The notes under the pieces: generated by a model
Seen by the model: only the letters and a program-made list of their open reading frames with translations
Told to the model about the DNA's origin: nothing
Database searches by the model: none
Shown here: positions 1-7,891 of the stretch, piece after piece
How positions within the stretch are numbered: the stretch's first letter is position 1
Layout of the letters: every line of letters starts with the position of its first letter
Position numbers and translations under genes: made by a program
Assembly (NCBI GenBank): GCA_965223485.1
Contig: OZ244993.1
Coordinates: 1,984,001 to 2,048,000 of the forward strand
DNA from: VXPQ01 sp965223485
GTDB lineage: Bacteria > Bacteroidota > Rhodothermia > Rhodothermales > VXPQ01
DNA length: 64,000 nucleotides
Direction: 5' to 3'

Positions 1-348
1 AAGCGTCTTGTTATCCAGCGGTTTCTGGACGTACTGGATGATTTCGGACGTTCTCTGGAAGCCGCCGAACAGGTGGAGGCGCAGCAGGAGGAAACCCCCG
101 GCCCGGTGTATTATGCGCTCAAGGAGGGATTCGAACTGGTGTACCGGAAGATCATGGGCGAGTTGGCGAAAGAACAGGTTGAGCCCATCGAGGCGGTTGG
201 GGAACCGTTCGACGAGCAGTTGCACGAGGCGGTGATGCAGCAGGAGGTCGAGGGAACGGCGTCCGGGATCGTTGTGGGCGAAGTGCAGAAGGGGTACCGT
301 ATGGGCGACCACATTCTTCGTCATAGCAAGGTCATCGTGTCCGCCTGA
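1..348 (+). CDS. grpE: GrpE nucleotide exchange factor, C-terminal part
   Basis: This is the 3' end of a gene whose start lies left of the window; the frame is open from base 1. GrpE releases ADP from DnaK so that the cytoplasmic chaperone cycle can continue. The visible 115 residues hold the family's signature: 'LDVLDDFGRSLEAAE' (central helix) followed by the beta domain ending 'VGEVQKGYRMGDHILRHSKVIVSA', where the G-Y-x-x-G-x-x-I-L-R core is diagnostic. dnaJ follows 259 bp downstream on the same strand, the usual heat-shock pairing. The missing N-terminal coiled coil is a window effect, not a truncation of the gene. Confidence 0.93.
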   Translation, partial: KRLVIQRFLDVLDDFGRSLEAAEQVEAQQEETPGPVYYALKEGFELVYRKIMGELAKEQVEPIEAVGEPFDEQLHEAVMQQEVEGTASGIVVGEVQKGYRMGDHILRHSKVIVSA

Positions 349-607
349 ACGCGTGACGGGCGGCGGCCCGGGTGGGTTTGGGATACCGGGCTCGTCATTT
401 TTCAATCGTTTTCATCTTCGTATGCTTACTCTTTCCTGGCCTGCCACCTTGTCAGATTCACCCGTTTCTGGCGGATGCGGCAGGATTTTTGCGGGTTTCT
501 TTTGTACGAATACGAGCAAGCCGGCATAACGTCCTGTCCGTTTCTTCACACGCCGCTTGCTTATTTCACTGTACGGCCCGCCCGCGTCCGATCCCTGCCC
601 CCTTCCT

Positions 608-1768
608 ATGACCGATTACTACGACATACTCGGCGTCGATCGCAACGCGGATGCGGAAACGCTGAAGCGCGCCTTCCGGGACCGGGCGCTCAAGTACCAC
701 CCCGACCGGAATCCCGACAATCCCGAGGCCGAGCAGAAGTTCAAAGAGGTAGCCCAGGCTTACGAGGTATTGTCCGATCCGAAGAAACGCGGGCAATACG
801 ACCGGTTCGGCCATGCAGGCGTACGTGGAAACGGCGGCGCCGGCGCTACCGGTTTTCATGACGTCAACGATATATTCAGCGCGTTCAGCGACATTTTCGG
901 CGGATCGGGGACGATCTTCGATGAAATGTTCACCGGGCAGCGCCGCGAGCGGAGGCGGCACAGCGGGCGCGCAGGCAGCGATCTACGCATCACGCTTCCC
1001 CTTACGCTTGAGGAAATCAGCGAAGGGACCGAGAAAAAGATCAAGGTGCGCAAGTTTCTTGCTTGCGAACCGTGTAGTGGAACGGGCGCCGAGGGGGGCG
1101 AGGCGGGCTATGCCACCTGCTCCACATGCAAAGGCGTAGGAGAAATCCGGCAGGTCTCTCGTTCTGTTTTTGGACAGTTCATAAATGTCCAACCCTGTCC
1201 GGCCTGTCGAGGGGAAGGGCGGGTTGTACGTACTCCCTGTACGGCATGCGGCGGCGAAGGCCGCCTGAAAGGCGAGGAAACCATTTCCATCAATGTGCCC
1301 CTGGGAGTGCTTGAAGGAAATTACCTGACGTTGCGCGGGGTGGGCAATGCGGGGATGCGAGGAGGCCCGGCAGGCGCATTGCGTGTCGAGATCAAGGAAA
1401 CGCCCCACGAGCATTTTATGAGAGACGGTCTGGATCTTTTCCACGACCTCTATATCTCGTTTCCAGAGGCGGCTCTCGGTACCACGGTAGATGTCCCCAC
1501 GTTGACGGGGCGGGCGCGCCTTCAGGTTGATCCCGGCATCCAGTCGGGCAGGATCCTGCGCATGCGGGGGAAAGGGCTGCCCGAATTGCAGAGTACGCGG
1601 CGCGGCGACGAGATGGTGCGGATACATGTATGGACGCCGCAACGACTCACGGACGAGGAGCGGGCCATGTTGGGCGGGCTGCTCGGCGCAGAATCGTTTC
1701 GCCCCCGGCCTGACAAGGAGGATCTTCACAAATCCTTTTTCAGCAAGGTCAAGGACGTGTTTACGTGA
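608..1768 (+). CDS. dnaJ: Chaperone protein DnaJ (Hsp40)
   Basis: DnaJ delivers unfolded clients to DnaK and stimulates its ATPase. The 386-residue product has the full type I layout: J domain with HPD at residues 31-33, a Gly/Phe-rich linker (about 66-110), four zinc repeats between residues 153 and 218 (CEPCSGTG, CSTCKGVG, CPACRGEG, CTACGGEG), then the C-terminal substrate domain. The frame is open 17 codons further upstream, but the ATG at 608 gives the canonical 'MTDYYDILGV' start. The stop overlaps the next start by one base (TGATG), so the flavin reductase is probably translated from the same message. Confidence 0.97.
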   Translation: MTDYYDILGVDRNADAETLKRAFRDRALKYHPDRNPDNPEAEQKFKEVAQAYEVLSDPKKRGQYDRFGHAGVRGNGGAGATGFHDVNDIFSAFSDIFGGSGTIFDEMFTGQRRERRRHSGRAGSDLRITLPLTLEEISEGTEKKIKVRKFLACEPCSGTGAEGGEAGYATCSTCKGVGEIRQVSRSVFGQFINVQPCPACRGEGRVVRTPCTACGGEGRLKGEETISINVPLGVLEGNYLTLRGVGNAGMRGGPAGALRVEIKETPHEHFMRDGLDLFHDLYISFPEAALGTTVDVPTLTGRARLQVDPGIQSGRILRMRGKGLPELQSTRRGDEMVRIHVWTPQRLTDEERAMLGGLLGAESFRPRPDKEDLHKSFFSKVKDVFT

Positions 1769-2427
1769 TGACAGGTCAGGTTGATCAGGGCGATCGGGCA
1801 GATCATCAGGGAGCAAAGCGGGATGTCACTGGAGCAGAGCGGGACATGACCGGAGCGCCGCGGGACATGCCTGGAGCAGAGCGGGATATGCCCGATGAGG
1901 AAGGGGAAGCGCTGCGTCGCGTCATGCGCCAGGTGCCGTCACCGGTGTCCGTCGTGACGGCGTCCGATGGCAACGGGGAGATGCGCGGCATTACGATCGG
2001 TTCGTTTACGAGCGCCTCGCTGCAGCCCCCGCTCCTTTCGTTCAATATCAGCCGGGATGCGGGTATCTATGATCTTCTGACCCGTGCCGATCGTTTTGCA
2101 TTGCATGTCCTGCACGAAGGGCAGGCGCATCTCTCGGATCGCTTTGCTATTCCGGACATGACGGGCGCCGAGCAATTTGACGCGCTTGAGTACACCATGG
2201 ATGCCCATGGCGCACCCGTGCTTGCGGAGGCCATGGTGGTGTTTCTGTGTCTTCGCCATGCGGTGTACGACGCCGGCGACCACTCCATCGTATTAGGGCT
2301 CGTTACGGATATCCGGGAAGCCGATGCAGGCAGGCGGCCCCTTGTTTATTTCGACCGCTCGTACCGCCGGGTCGGCAAGGCGGCGCAACCTGCATCGTTC
2401 GATCCTATCCGTCCGGTCCGGTATTGA
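1768..2427 (+). CDS. Flavin reductase-like FMN-binding protein with N-terminal heptapeptide repeat
   Basis: Residues from about 45 onward match the flavin reductase / split-barrel FMN-binding family: 'VPSPVSVVTASDGNGEMRGITIGSFTSASLQPPLLSF' and a later 'LGLVTDIRE' and 'PLVYFDRSYRRV', which are typical of the NAD(P)H:flavin oxidoreductase component of two-component monooxygenases. The N-terminal 45 residues are unusual: four in-frame copies of a 7-residue unit (GAKRDVT, GAERDMT, GAPRDMP, GAERDMP), coded by a 21-bp repeat at 1810-1893. The family normally starts close to the 'MRQVPSPV' helix, so this tail looks like an inserted repeat or an upstream extension. The ATG at 1768 overlaps the dnaJ stop; an internal start near the conserved domain is possible. 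The partner oxygenase is not visible. Confidence 0.82.
   Translation: MTGQVDQGDRADHQGAKRDVTGAERDMTGAPRDMPGAERDMPDEEGEALRRVMRQVPSPVSVVTASDGNGEMRGITIGSFTSASLQPPLLSFNISRDAGIYDLLTRADRFALHVLHEGQAHLSDRFAIPDMTGAEQFDALEYTMDAHGAPVLAEAMVVFLCLRHAVYDAGDHSIVLGLVTDIREADAGRRPLVYFDRSYRRVGKAAQPASFDPIRPVRY
1810..1893 (+). repeat. Four tandem 21-bp repeats, in frame inside the flavin reductase
   Basis: Four contiguous 21-bp units begin GGAGCAAAGCGGGATG, GGAGCAGAGCGGGACATG, GGAGCGCCGCGGGACATG and GGAGCAGAGCGGGATATG. Each encodes seven residues (G-A-x-R-D-M/V-T/P). The reverse complement of the same unit forms the larger array at 2450-2594. Confidence 0.9.
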
Positions 2428-2449
2428 CACCCGGACGGTTTCGGGTGTT

Positions 2450-2594
2450 GCGCTCCGGTCACATCCCGCTTCGCTCCGGTCACATCCCGCTTCGCTCCAG
2501 TCATATCCCGCTTCGCTCCCTTACACCCGCTTCGCTCCCTTACACCCGCTTCGCTCTGGAAATGCCCCGCTGCGCTCCAGATACATTGCCCCCC
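2450..2594. repeat. Seven-unit 21-bp tandem array between convergent genes
   Basis: Units of the form GCTTCGCTCC(G/A)GTCA(C/T)ATCCC repeat about seven times; two central copies are shortened to 19 bp (GCTTCGCTCCCTTACACCC) and the last ones are degenerate. This is the inverse orientation of the repeat inside the flavin reductase. The array fills the gap between the flavin reductase stop and the dehydratase stop at 2596. Confidence 0.9.
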
Positions 2595-2595
2595 A

Positions 2596-3573
2596 TCACT
2601 CCAGGCCGAATGCCTCGAACAGCCGCACCGCGGCAGCGAGTTCGACATTGCCCCCGCTAATGATTACGCCGACCCGTTCGGGGATCGCCGGGCGATCTTC
2701 CTCGAAAAGCCAGGCGACGGCCAATGCGCCGGTGGGCTCGACGACAAGGTTCATGCGTTGCCACAAAAAGTGCATGGCGCGCACAATGGAGATTTCCCGG
2801 ACCGTATACATGGCGTCCACATACGTGCGTACAAGCGGGAACGTCGTTGCGCCGAGCGAGGGGGTCCGGGCGCCGTCGGCGATCGTATCGGGGTTGTGTA
2901 CCGTATGCAGCGTACCGGTCCGGAAAGAACGGGTCGCATCGTCTGCATTCGCCGGCTCTACACCGGCTACGCGGCATGCAGGCTGCAGGGTCTTTGCGGA
3001 AATGGCCGACCCCGACAGCAATCCTCCCCCTCCGCAGCCTGTGAGGAGCAGGTCGAGGTCGTCGACTTCCTCCATCAGCTCCCGGGCACTCGTACCCTGC
3101 CCGGCCACAATATGGGGATGATCGTACGGTGGAATGATGGACAGGCCCCGTTCCCCGGCAATCTCTGCAGCAAGCGCCTCTCTCGTGGTGCGTTCCCGGT
3201 CGTACAGGACGATCTCGGCGCCGTACCCGCGCGTTGCCTCCAGTTTGATCCGGGGAGCATCGGATGGCATGACGACCGTGATGGGCACGCCGAGCAGGCG
3301 GCCCGCAAGGGCCAGCGCCTGGGCATGGTTACCCGACGAGTAGGTTAGCGCACCCCGCTCTTTTTCATCCGCCGGCAGGAGGGACAGGGCATTGCAGGCG
3401 CCGCGGAACTTGAAGGAACCGGTGCGCTGGAATTGTTCGCACTTGAAGAAGAAGCGCGCCCCGAACTGTTTGTCGAACGTGGAGGACGTATGGACCGGCG
3501 TGCGGCGCGCGATGTCTGCAATGCGCTCGGCTGCCGCTTCGATATCCGGATACGTAACGAGGCGTTCCGACAC
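2596..3573 (-). CDS. PLP-dependent threonine/serine dehydratase or serine racemase family protein
   Basis: This 325-residue fold-type II PLP enzyme removes ammonia from a hydroxy amino acid (threonine, serine or 3-hydroxyaspartate) or racemises serine. The Schiff-base lysine is K55 in 'GSFKFRGA', the carboxylate loop is 'SSGNHAQ' near 79-85 and the phosphate-binding loop is 'GCGGGGLLSG' at 179-188. The length equals that of the short catabolic/racemase branch; there is no C-terminal ACT regulatory domain, so biosynthetic IlvA is less likely. Substrate cannot be assigned from sequence alone. It ends next to the 21-bp repeat array and lies downstream of the DUF4342 gene on the same strand. Confidence 0.88.
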   Translation of the reverse strand: MSERLVTYPDIEAAAERIADIARRTPVHTSSTFDKQFGARFFFKCEQFQRTGSFKFRGACNALSLLPADEKERGALTYSSGNHAQALALAGRLLGVPITVVMPSDAPRIKLEATRGYGAEIVLYDRERTTREALAAEIAGERGLSIIPPYDHPHIVAGQGTSARELMEEVDDLDLLLTGCGGGGLLSGSAISAKTLQPACRVAGVEPANADDATRSFRTGTLHTVHNPDTIADGARTPSLGATTFPLVRTYVDAMYTVREISIVRAMHFLWQRMNLVVEPTGALAVAWLFEEDRPAIPERVGVIISGGNVELAAAVRLFEAFGLE

Positions 3574-3651
3574 GGGAAAGGCGCACGGAAATAGGGAAAG
3601 GGCGGAATCGATGCCTGCCGTTACGATTGACGTCGCGGGACGTTTCGTTGG

Positions 3652-3981
3652 TCAGGCGTCGTTTGTCTCCGCTACAGATTCCTCTTGATTCTCCTCGACG
3701 GATTCGCTTTCCCGCCGTTCTATGACGACATGGATATCGCTGACGAGCGATGCGAAAGCACCGATGGCTGCAAGGGTAGGCGCCAGCATGATGGCCGCCA
3801 CCGTGCCTCCGACGCCGAGCACCAGCGGGAATTCCATAACGGTTCGGTCGCCCTTTTGTACCAGGATGCGCTGTGCGTTTCCTTCCTCGATTACCTCGCG
3901 GACCCTGTCAATCAGTTGATTGCCCTTGATCCTGATTTTCCGGATTGTTTCCCGAGACAGGTCGTTCAGATCGTTCTGCAT
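3652..3981 (-). CDS. DUF4342 domain protein
   Basis: The 109-residue product has the DUF4342 pattern: an N-terminal helix with 'LIDRVREVIEEGNAQRILVQ', then 'VMEFPLVLGVGGTVAAIMLAP', a hydrophobic segment (about residues 53-77) that may insert in the membrane, and an acidic tail rich in Glu. Function is unknown for the family. It lies 78 bp upstream of the dehydratase on the same strand. Two ATACGTAT palindromes sit 36-54 bp upstream of its start and may be operators. Confidence 0.75.
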   Translation of the reverse strand: MQNDLNDLSRETIRKIRIKGNQLIDRVREVIEEGNAQRILVQKGDRTVMEFPLVLGVGGTVAAIMLAPTLAAIGAFASLVSDIHVVIERRESESVEENQEESVAETNDA

Positions 3982-4016
3982 GTCGTTTGCGATAGGATGA
4001 AAAAAAGCTGCCCTTG

Positions 4017-4035
4017 ATACGTATCCTATACGTAT
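4017..4035. promoter_or_regulatory. Two ATACGTAT palindromes, 11 bp apart
   Basis: ATACGTAT occurs at 4017-4024 and again at 4028-4035. Each is a perfect 8-bp palindrome and their centres are one helical turn apart, as expected for a cooperatively bound operator. The site lies between the divergent DUF4342 and acyltransferase genes, closer to the former. No regulator is identified. Confidence 0.35.
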
Positions 4036-4245
4036 GGACGGTTCCGTATGTTACACGCCATGCCGCGATTCGCATGGCGTTATTTCCAGGATGCGCTATG
4101 CCGTGCTGTGTTCGGCGTTGCCGCGGGCCATATTTTACGGGATGATTTTTTGCAGCGACTGTACGGTTATGCCGGTGTGCAACCCGGAAACTCCCTGTTG
4201 CCCGACCTGACCGGATTCGCAAAACAGCTCAGCCCTCAAAACGCC

Positions 4246-5016
4246 ATGAGCCGGCAAACGCCCGTAGGATCCGCCTCGGAGAGCAAGCTTGCTACGCTGG
4301 CCGCTCGCCTGCATTTCATATGGTTTATTATCGTGGCGGCGCTCTGGACCATTGTCGTGGCCTTTGTGCAACTGGTCACCCATCAGGTCTATCCAACGGC
4401 GCGTAATTTCAAGCGGAATGGGCGTGTGTGGGGTGGCCTCATCCTCGGCTTGAGCGGCATCCGGGTGCATGTCACGGACCGGGCCGGGATCGACAGGGAT
4501 GCCCCAACCGTATTTATAAGCAATCACCAGAATTTGCTGGATATTCTTGCATTGAGTGCAGCACTCCCATATTCCTTCGGGTTTCTTGCCAAGACGGAAT
4601 TGGCCCGCGTGCCTTTTCTGGGTTTTGCCATACGGAACTCGGCGTCGGTCTTCATTGACCGGAGTGCTCCCAGGAGCGCCCTGCAGAGCCTGCGTAAAGC
4701 CGGTGAACGTATTCGCGGCGGCGATTCGGTGCTCGTGTTCGCTGAGGGAACCCGCTCGCACGGGCCGCATCTTCAGCCGCTCCTCAAAGGCGGGTTTGCC
4801 CTGGCGGTGGAGGCGGGCGTCCCGATGGCGCCCGTAACCATCGTCGATGGCTACAAGCTTCTGCACGAACGCAAGCGGCTCCTGCGCGGCGGCGTGCTGC
4901 ACATGGTCGTCGGGGAGCCGATTTCCCTTGAAGGAAAGACGCGCCGGGACATACCTGGTCTTATGGCGTATGTGCGCGAGCGCCTCGCAGGGCCCCTCGC
5001 TGCTGCTTCCGCATGA
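4246..5016 (+). CDS. plsC: 1-acyl-sn-glycerol-3-phosphate acyltransferase (PlsC family)
   Basis: PlsC transfers a second acyl chain to lysophosphatidic acid, giving phosphatidic acid at the inner membrane. The 256-residue product has an N-terminal membrane segment (about residues 22-45), the catalytic HX4D motif 'NHQNLLD' (H94, D99), and the substrate-binding 'EGTRS' motif at 167-171, followed by a PxxP-like 'PMAPVTIV' strand. The frame is open 66 codons further upstream, but the ATG at 4246 ('MSRQTPVG') gives a normal family length. gatC starts 26 bp downstream. Other LPLAT family members (e.g. lipid A or ornithine lipid acyltransferases) cannot be fully excluded. Confidence 0.88.
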   Translation: MSRQTPVGSASESKLATLAARLHFIWFIIVAALWTIVVAFVQLVTHQVYPTARNFKRNGRVWGGLILGLSGIRVHVTDRAGIDRDAPTVFISNHQNLLDILALSAALPYSFGFLAKTELARVPFLGFAIRNSASVFIDRSAPRSALQSLRKAGERIRGGDSVLVFAEGTRSHGPHLQPLLKGGFALAVEAGVPMAPVTIVDGYKLLHERKRLLRGGVLHMVVGEPISLEGKTRRDIPGLMAYVRERLAGPLAAASA

Positions 5017-5042
5017 TATTTCTTCCCACTCTGTCCGATTAT

Positions 5043-5330
5043 ATGGCTGTCACGGTAGAACAGGTACGATACATTGCTTCGCTTGCCCGGCTTCGCTTCA
5101 CCGAAGAGGAAGAAGTGCGGCTTGCAAAAGAAATGAGCGATGTGCTCGATTACGTAGTAAAACTGGAGGAACTCGACACCGACGGCGTTCCGACGATGTC
5201 GCATGTACTGGATATGCGCAACGTGTTCCGGGAAGACAAGGAGATAGCGCGGATCACGCACGAGGAGGCGCTCAAGGGAGCCCCTGATGCGGACGCCGCG
5301 TATTTTCGTGTTCCCAAAGTAATCGAATAG
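5043..5330 (+). CDS. gatC: Aspartyl/glutamyl-tRNA amidotransferase subunit C
   Basis: GatC stabilises the GatA-GatB amidotransferase, which converts Glu-tRNA(Gln) or Asp-tRNA(Asn) to the amidated form. The 95-residue product has the typical 'VEQVRYIASLARLRFTEEE' start and the 'DTDGVPTMSHVLDMRNVFREDK' middle; its end 'DAAYFRVPKVIE' is the family's usual terminus. GatA and GatB are not in the window, so the gene stands alone, as is common outside enterics. The start at 5043 is chosen because upstream residues do not match the family. The YfhO gene begins 11 bp after the stop. Confidence 0.93.
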   Translation: MAVTVEQVRYIASLARLRFTEEEEVRLAKEMSDVLDYVVKLEELDTDGVPTMSHVLDMRNVFREDKEIARITHEEALKGAPDADAAYFRVPKVIE

Positions 5331-5341
5331 CGTATCCGGCT

Positions 5342-7891
5342 ATGGCCCGAGCACGAAGCAGAAAAAAAACCACTCCGGCGCGAGGCTCCTCTTCCGCGAA
5401 CATCCGGAACCGGAACGAAACGGGGCTCTGGGATCGTCTCGACGGACGCACCCGGCACATCGTGTGTATCGGCGTGCTGTTTGTCGTCGCATTCGGGTTT
5501 TTCGCCCCCGCCGTGTTTTCGGACCGATCCCTGATCGGGGACGATACGGTGCGGTGGCGCGCCATGGCGGAGTACATGCTCGATTACAAGGAGGAGACAG
5601 GCCGGCAGGCGCTATGGGCCCCGAACGCCTTCGGCGGCATGCCCGGATACATGATCGCCTATGCCGAGAAGGTGCCCCAACTCGACGATATTCCGGCGCT
5701 GCTCCGGAAAGTGATCTGGCCGGTTTCTCATTTTCTCGTGTTGCTGCTCGGCGCCTATTTCCTTGCCTTCTTTTTGACGAAGGACCGCTTTGCCGGGGCG
5801 CTGGCTGCTGTTGCCTATGGTCTGACCACCTACATGACCTTCATTCTGATAGCAGGGCACAATTCGCGGTTCATCACCCTGTGCTTTGCGCCCTGGCTGG
5901 TGCTGGCGTTCGTCTCGGCGCTCCGGCGCCCGGGCTTGTTGTCCACCCTGCTTTTTGCGATAGCGCTGGGCGTCAATTTGCGGGGCGGGCATGTGCAGAT
6001 GACGTACTACGTAGCGTTTATGCTGGGCGTCTGGTGGGTGGTCGAGGCCGTGTACGCCGGCATGCGAAAAGACTGGAAGCCGTTTGGCGTGGCCACGGCT
6101 TGGCTGGCGCTGGGCGGCGTACTGGGCTTGCTGCTTGTGGCGCAGCCCTATCTGCTCCATTTCGAGTACAAGACCTATACCATCCGGGGGGCCGTGGATG
6201 CGGCGCTTTCCGGCCTGGACTGGGCCTATGCCATGGGCTGGAGCCAGGGCAGGGGGGAACTGGTTACGCTGCTTGCGGCAGATGCATACGGGGGCGCCAG
6301 TCCGACCTACTGGGGGCCGAAGCCGTTTACGTCAGGGCCGCACTATGTGGGCCCGATCGTGTTGTTGCTGGCGGTGTTTGCGGTGAGGCAATGGAGACAT
6401 CGGGGCGTGCTTGTGCTTTCCCTGATGGCGTTGTTCGCCACGCTGTTTTCGCTGGGGTCGCATTTTGCGTTGCTGAATCGCTTCATGTACGAGCATTTCC
6501 CCCTGTTCAATGCCTTTCGCGTGCCTGAGAGCTGGTTGGCGCTTACCGCATTTGCGCTGGCGCTCCTGGCTGCGTTCGGGCTGCGCGGACTGGGCAGGGA
6601 TACCGCGCCCGGCGGCGATCCCGCTGCCCGCCGTACGTTCCGGTGGATATTCGGGGGCGTTTCCGGGTTGTTGCTCGTGCTGATGCTCTTGCCCGGCGCC
6701 TTCTACGATTTCGAGCGCACTGGCGAGGAAGCGCAGGTAACGCAGGCGCTGCTGGCGCAGCAGCCGGACATTTCCCCGAACGATCCGCGTCTGGCGCCCG
6801 CCGTACGCGGCTACATTGACGAGCAGCGGGCCCTCCGGGAAGATACATTCCGGTCCGAGATGCGGCGGTCGTTGTTCTTTCTGCTGCTTGCAGGCGGCAT
6901 GATTCTGCTTTTCCAGATGGGTAAGGCGCCCCGATGGGTGTTGCAGGCCGCCCTCGTTTTGTTCGTGGTGGTGGACTTGTGGGGCGTCGGCAGGCGGTAT
7001 TTCAACAAGGACGATCTGGTCCGCGCGAACGCCGTCGAGGAGCAGATTGCCACCTACGACGTGGACAACTACATCCTCGGGCAGCAGGAAGCCGCCGGCG
7101 GTCCGGGGCATTTCCGCGTGCTTTCGCTGGAAACGGGGAGCCCGTTTCAGCATGCCCGCCCATCCTACCATTACGAATCCGTCGGGGGGTACCACGGCGC
7201 GAAACTTCGTCTGGCGCAGGACTATATCGACGAGATATACGCAGATCCGGCCACGCGTTTGCCGAACGAGAACGCACTGGACCTGCTCGGTGTCCGCTAC
7301 GTGATTGCCCCCGCTCCGCTACCTGGCCTGGATGCGGTCTATCGGGGGGAACAGACCGGTCTTTTGGTGCTCGAAAACAGGGATGTTCCGACCCGGGCCT
7401 GGCTTGTCGGCGAGGTGGAGGTGGCGAACGGCCCGCCCGCTGCATGGGCGCGTCTGCGCGATCCGGCGTTCGATCTTCGCCGAACGGCCCTCCTGTACGA
7501 CCCGCTCGACATGGATCCGGTCCCCGTCGATTCGGGAAGTACGGCGAACGTCCGCATGCGGGCCTGGTCGCCGCACGAAATCGTGCTGGATGTGGCGACG
7601 GATGCTCCCCGGTTGCTGGTGCTCAGTGAAGTGTTCTACCCCGCCGGCTGGGAGGCTACGGTTGGCGGCGAGGAGACCTCCATTCTGCAGGTCGATCATT
7701 TATTGCGCGGCGTGCCGGTTCCCGCGGGCGTTTATGAGGTGGCCTTGCGCTTCGACCCGCCCCGGCATCGTATTGGCGTGGCGGTAGGCGCCGGTTCGAC
7801 GGTGCTGGTATATGGGGGCGTTATTATGTTGCTGGCGATGGGCTGGCGCCGCAGACGCCGCAAGGTTCGCTCCTCTGCAGCGGGGGCATGA
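5342..7891 (+). CDS. YfhO-family multispanning membrane protein
   Basis: The 849-residue protein has a Lys/Arg-rich cytoplasmic start, a first membrane segment near residues 38-58, an extracytoplasmic 'GGMPGY' loop, about ten further hydrophobic helices, and a C-terminal soluble beta domain ending in one last helix and a basic tail. This is the layout of bacterial YfhO proteins (GT-C-like fold), which in Firmicutes modify lipoteichoic acid with sugars and in Bacteroidota occur widely without a defined substrate. Position at the head of a glycosyltransferase operon supports a role in adding a lipid-linked sugar outside the membrane; that is inference. Its stop overlaps the next start (ATGA). 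Confidence 0.87.
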   Translation: MARARSRKKTTPARGSSSANIRNRNETGLWDRLDGRTRHIVCIGVLFVVAFGFFAPAVFSDRSLIGDDTVRWRAMAEYMLDYKEETGRQALWAPNAFGGMPGYMIAYAEKVPQLDDIPALLRKVIWPVSHFLVLLLGAYFLAFFLTKDRFAGALAAVAYGLTTYMTFILIAGHNSRFITLCFAPWLVLAFVSALRRPGLLSTLLFAIALGVNLRGGHVQMTYYVAFMLGVWWVVEAVYAGMRKDWKPFGVATAWLALGGVLGLLLVAQPYLLHFEYKTYTIRGAVDAALSGLDWAYAMGWSQGRGELVTLLAADAYGGASPTYWGPKPFTSGPHYVGPIVLLLAVFAVRQWRHRGVLVLSLMALFATLFSLGSHFALLNRFMYEHFPLFNAFRVPESWLALTAFALALLAAFGLRGLGRDTAPGGDPAARRTFRWIFGGVSGLLLVLMLLPGAFYDFERTGEEAQVTQALLAQQPDISPNDPRLAPAVRGYIDEQRALREDTFRSEMRRSLFFLLLAGGMILLFQMGKAPRWVLQAALVLFVVVDLWGVGRRYFNKDDLVRANAVEEQIATYDVDNYILGQQEAAGGPGHFRVLSLETGSPFQHARPSYHYESVGGYHGAKLRLAQDYIDEIYADPATRLPNENALDLLGVRYVIAPAPLPGLDAVYRGEQTGLLVLENRDVPTRAWLVGEVEVANGPPAAWARLRDPAFDLRRTALLYDPLDMDPVPVDSGSTANVRMRAWSPHEIVLDVATDAPRLLVLSEVFYPAGWEATVGGEETSILQVDHLLRGVPVPAGVYEVALRFDPPRHRIGVAVGAGSTVLVYGGVIMLLAMGWRRRRRKVRSSAAGA

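Noticed and set aside
2450..2594. CRISPR array
   Set aside because: The 21-bp units are directly joined with no spacers and vary in sequence.
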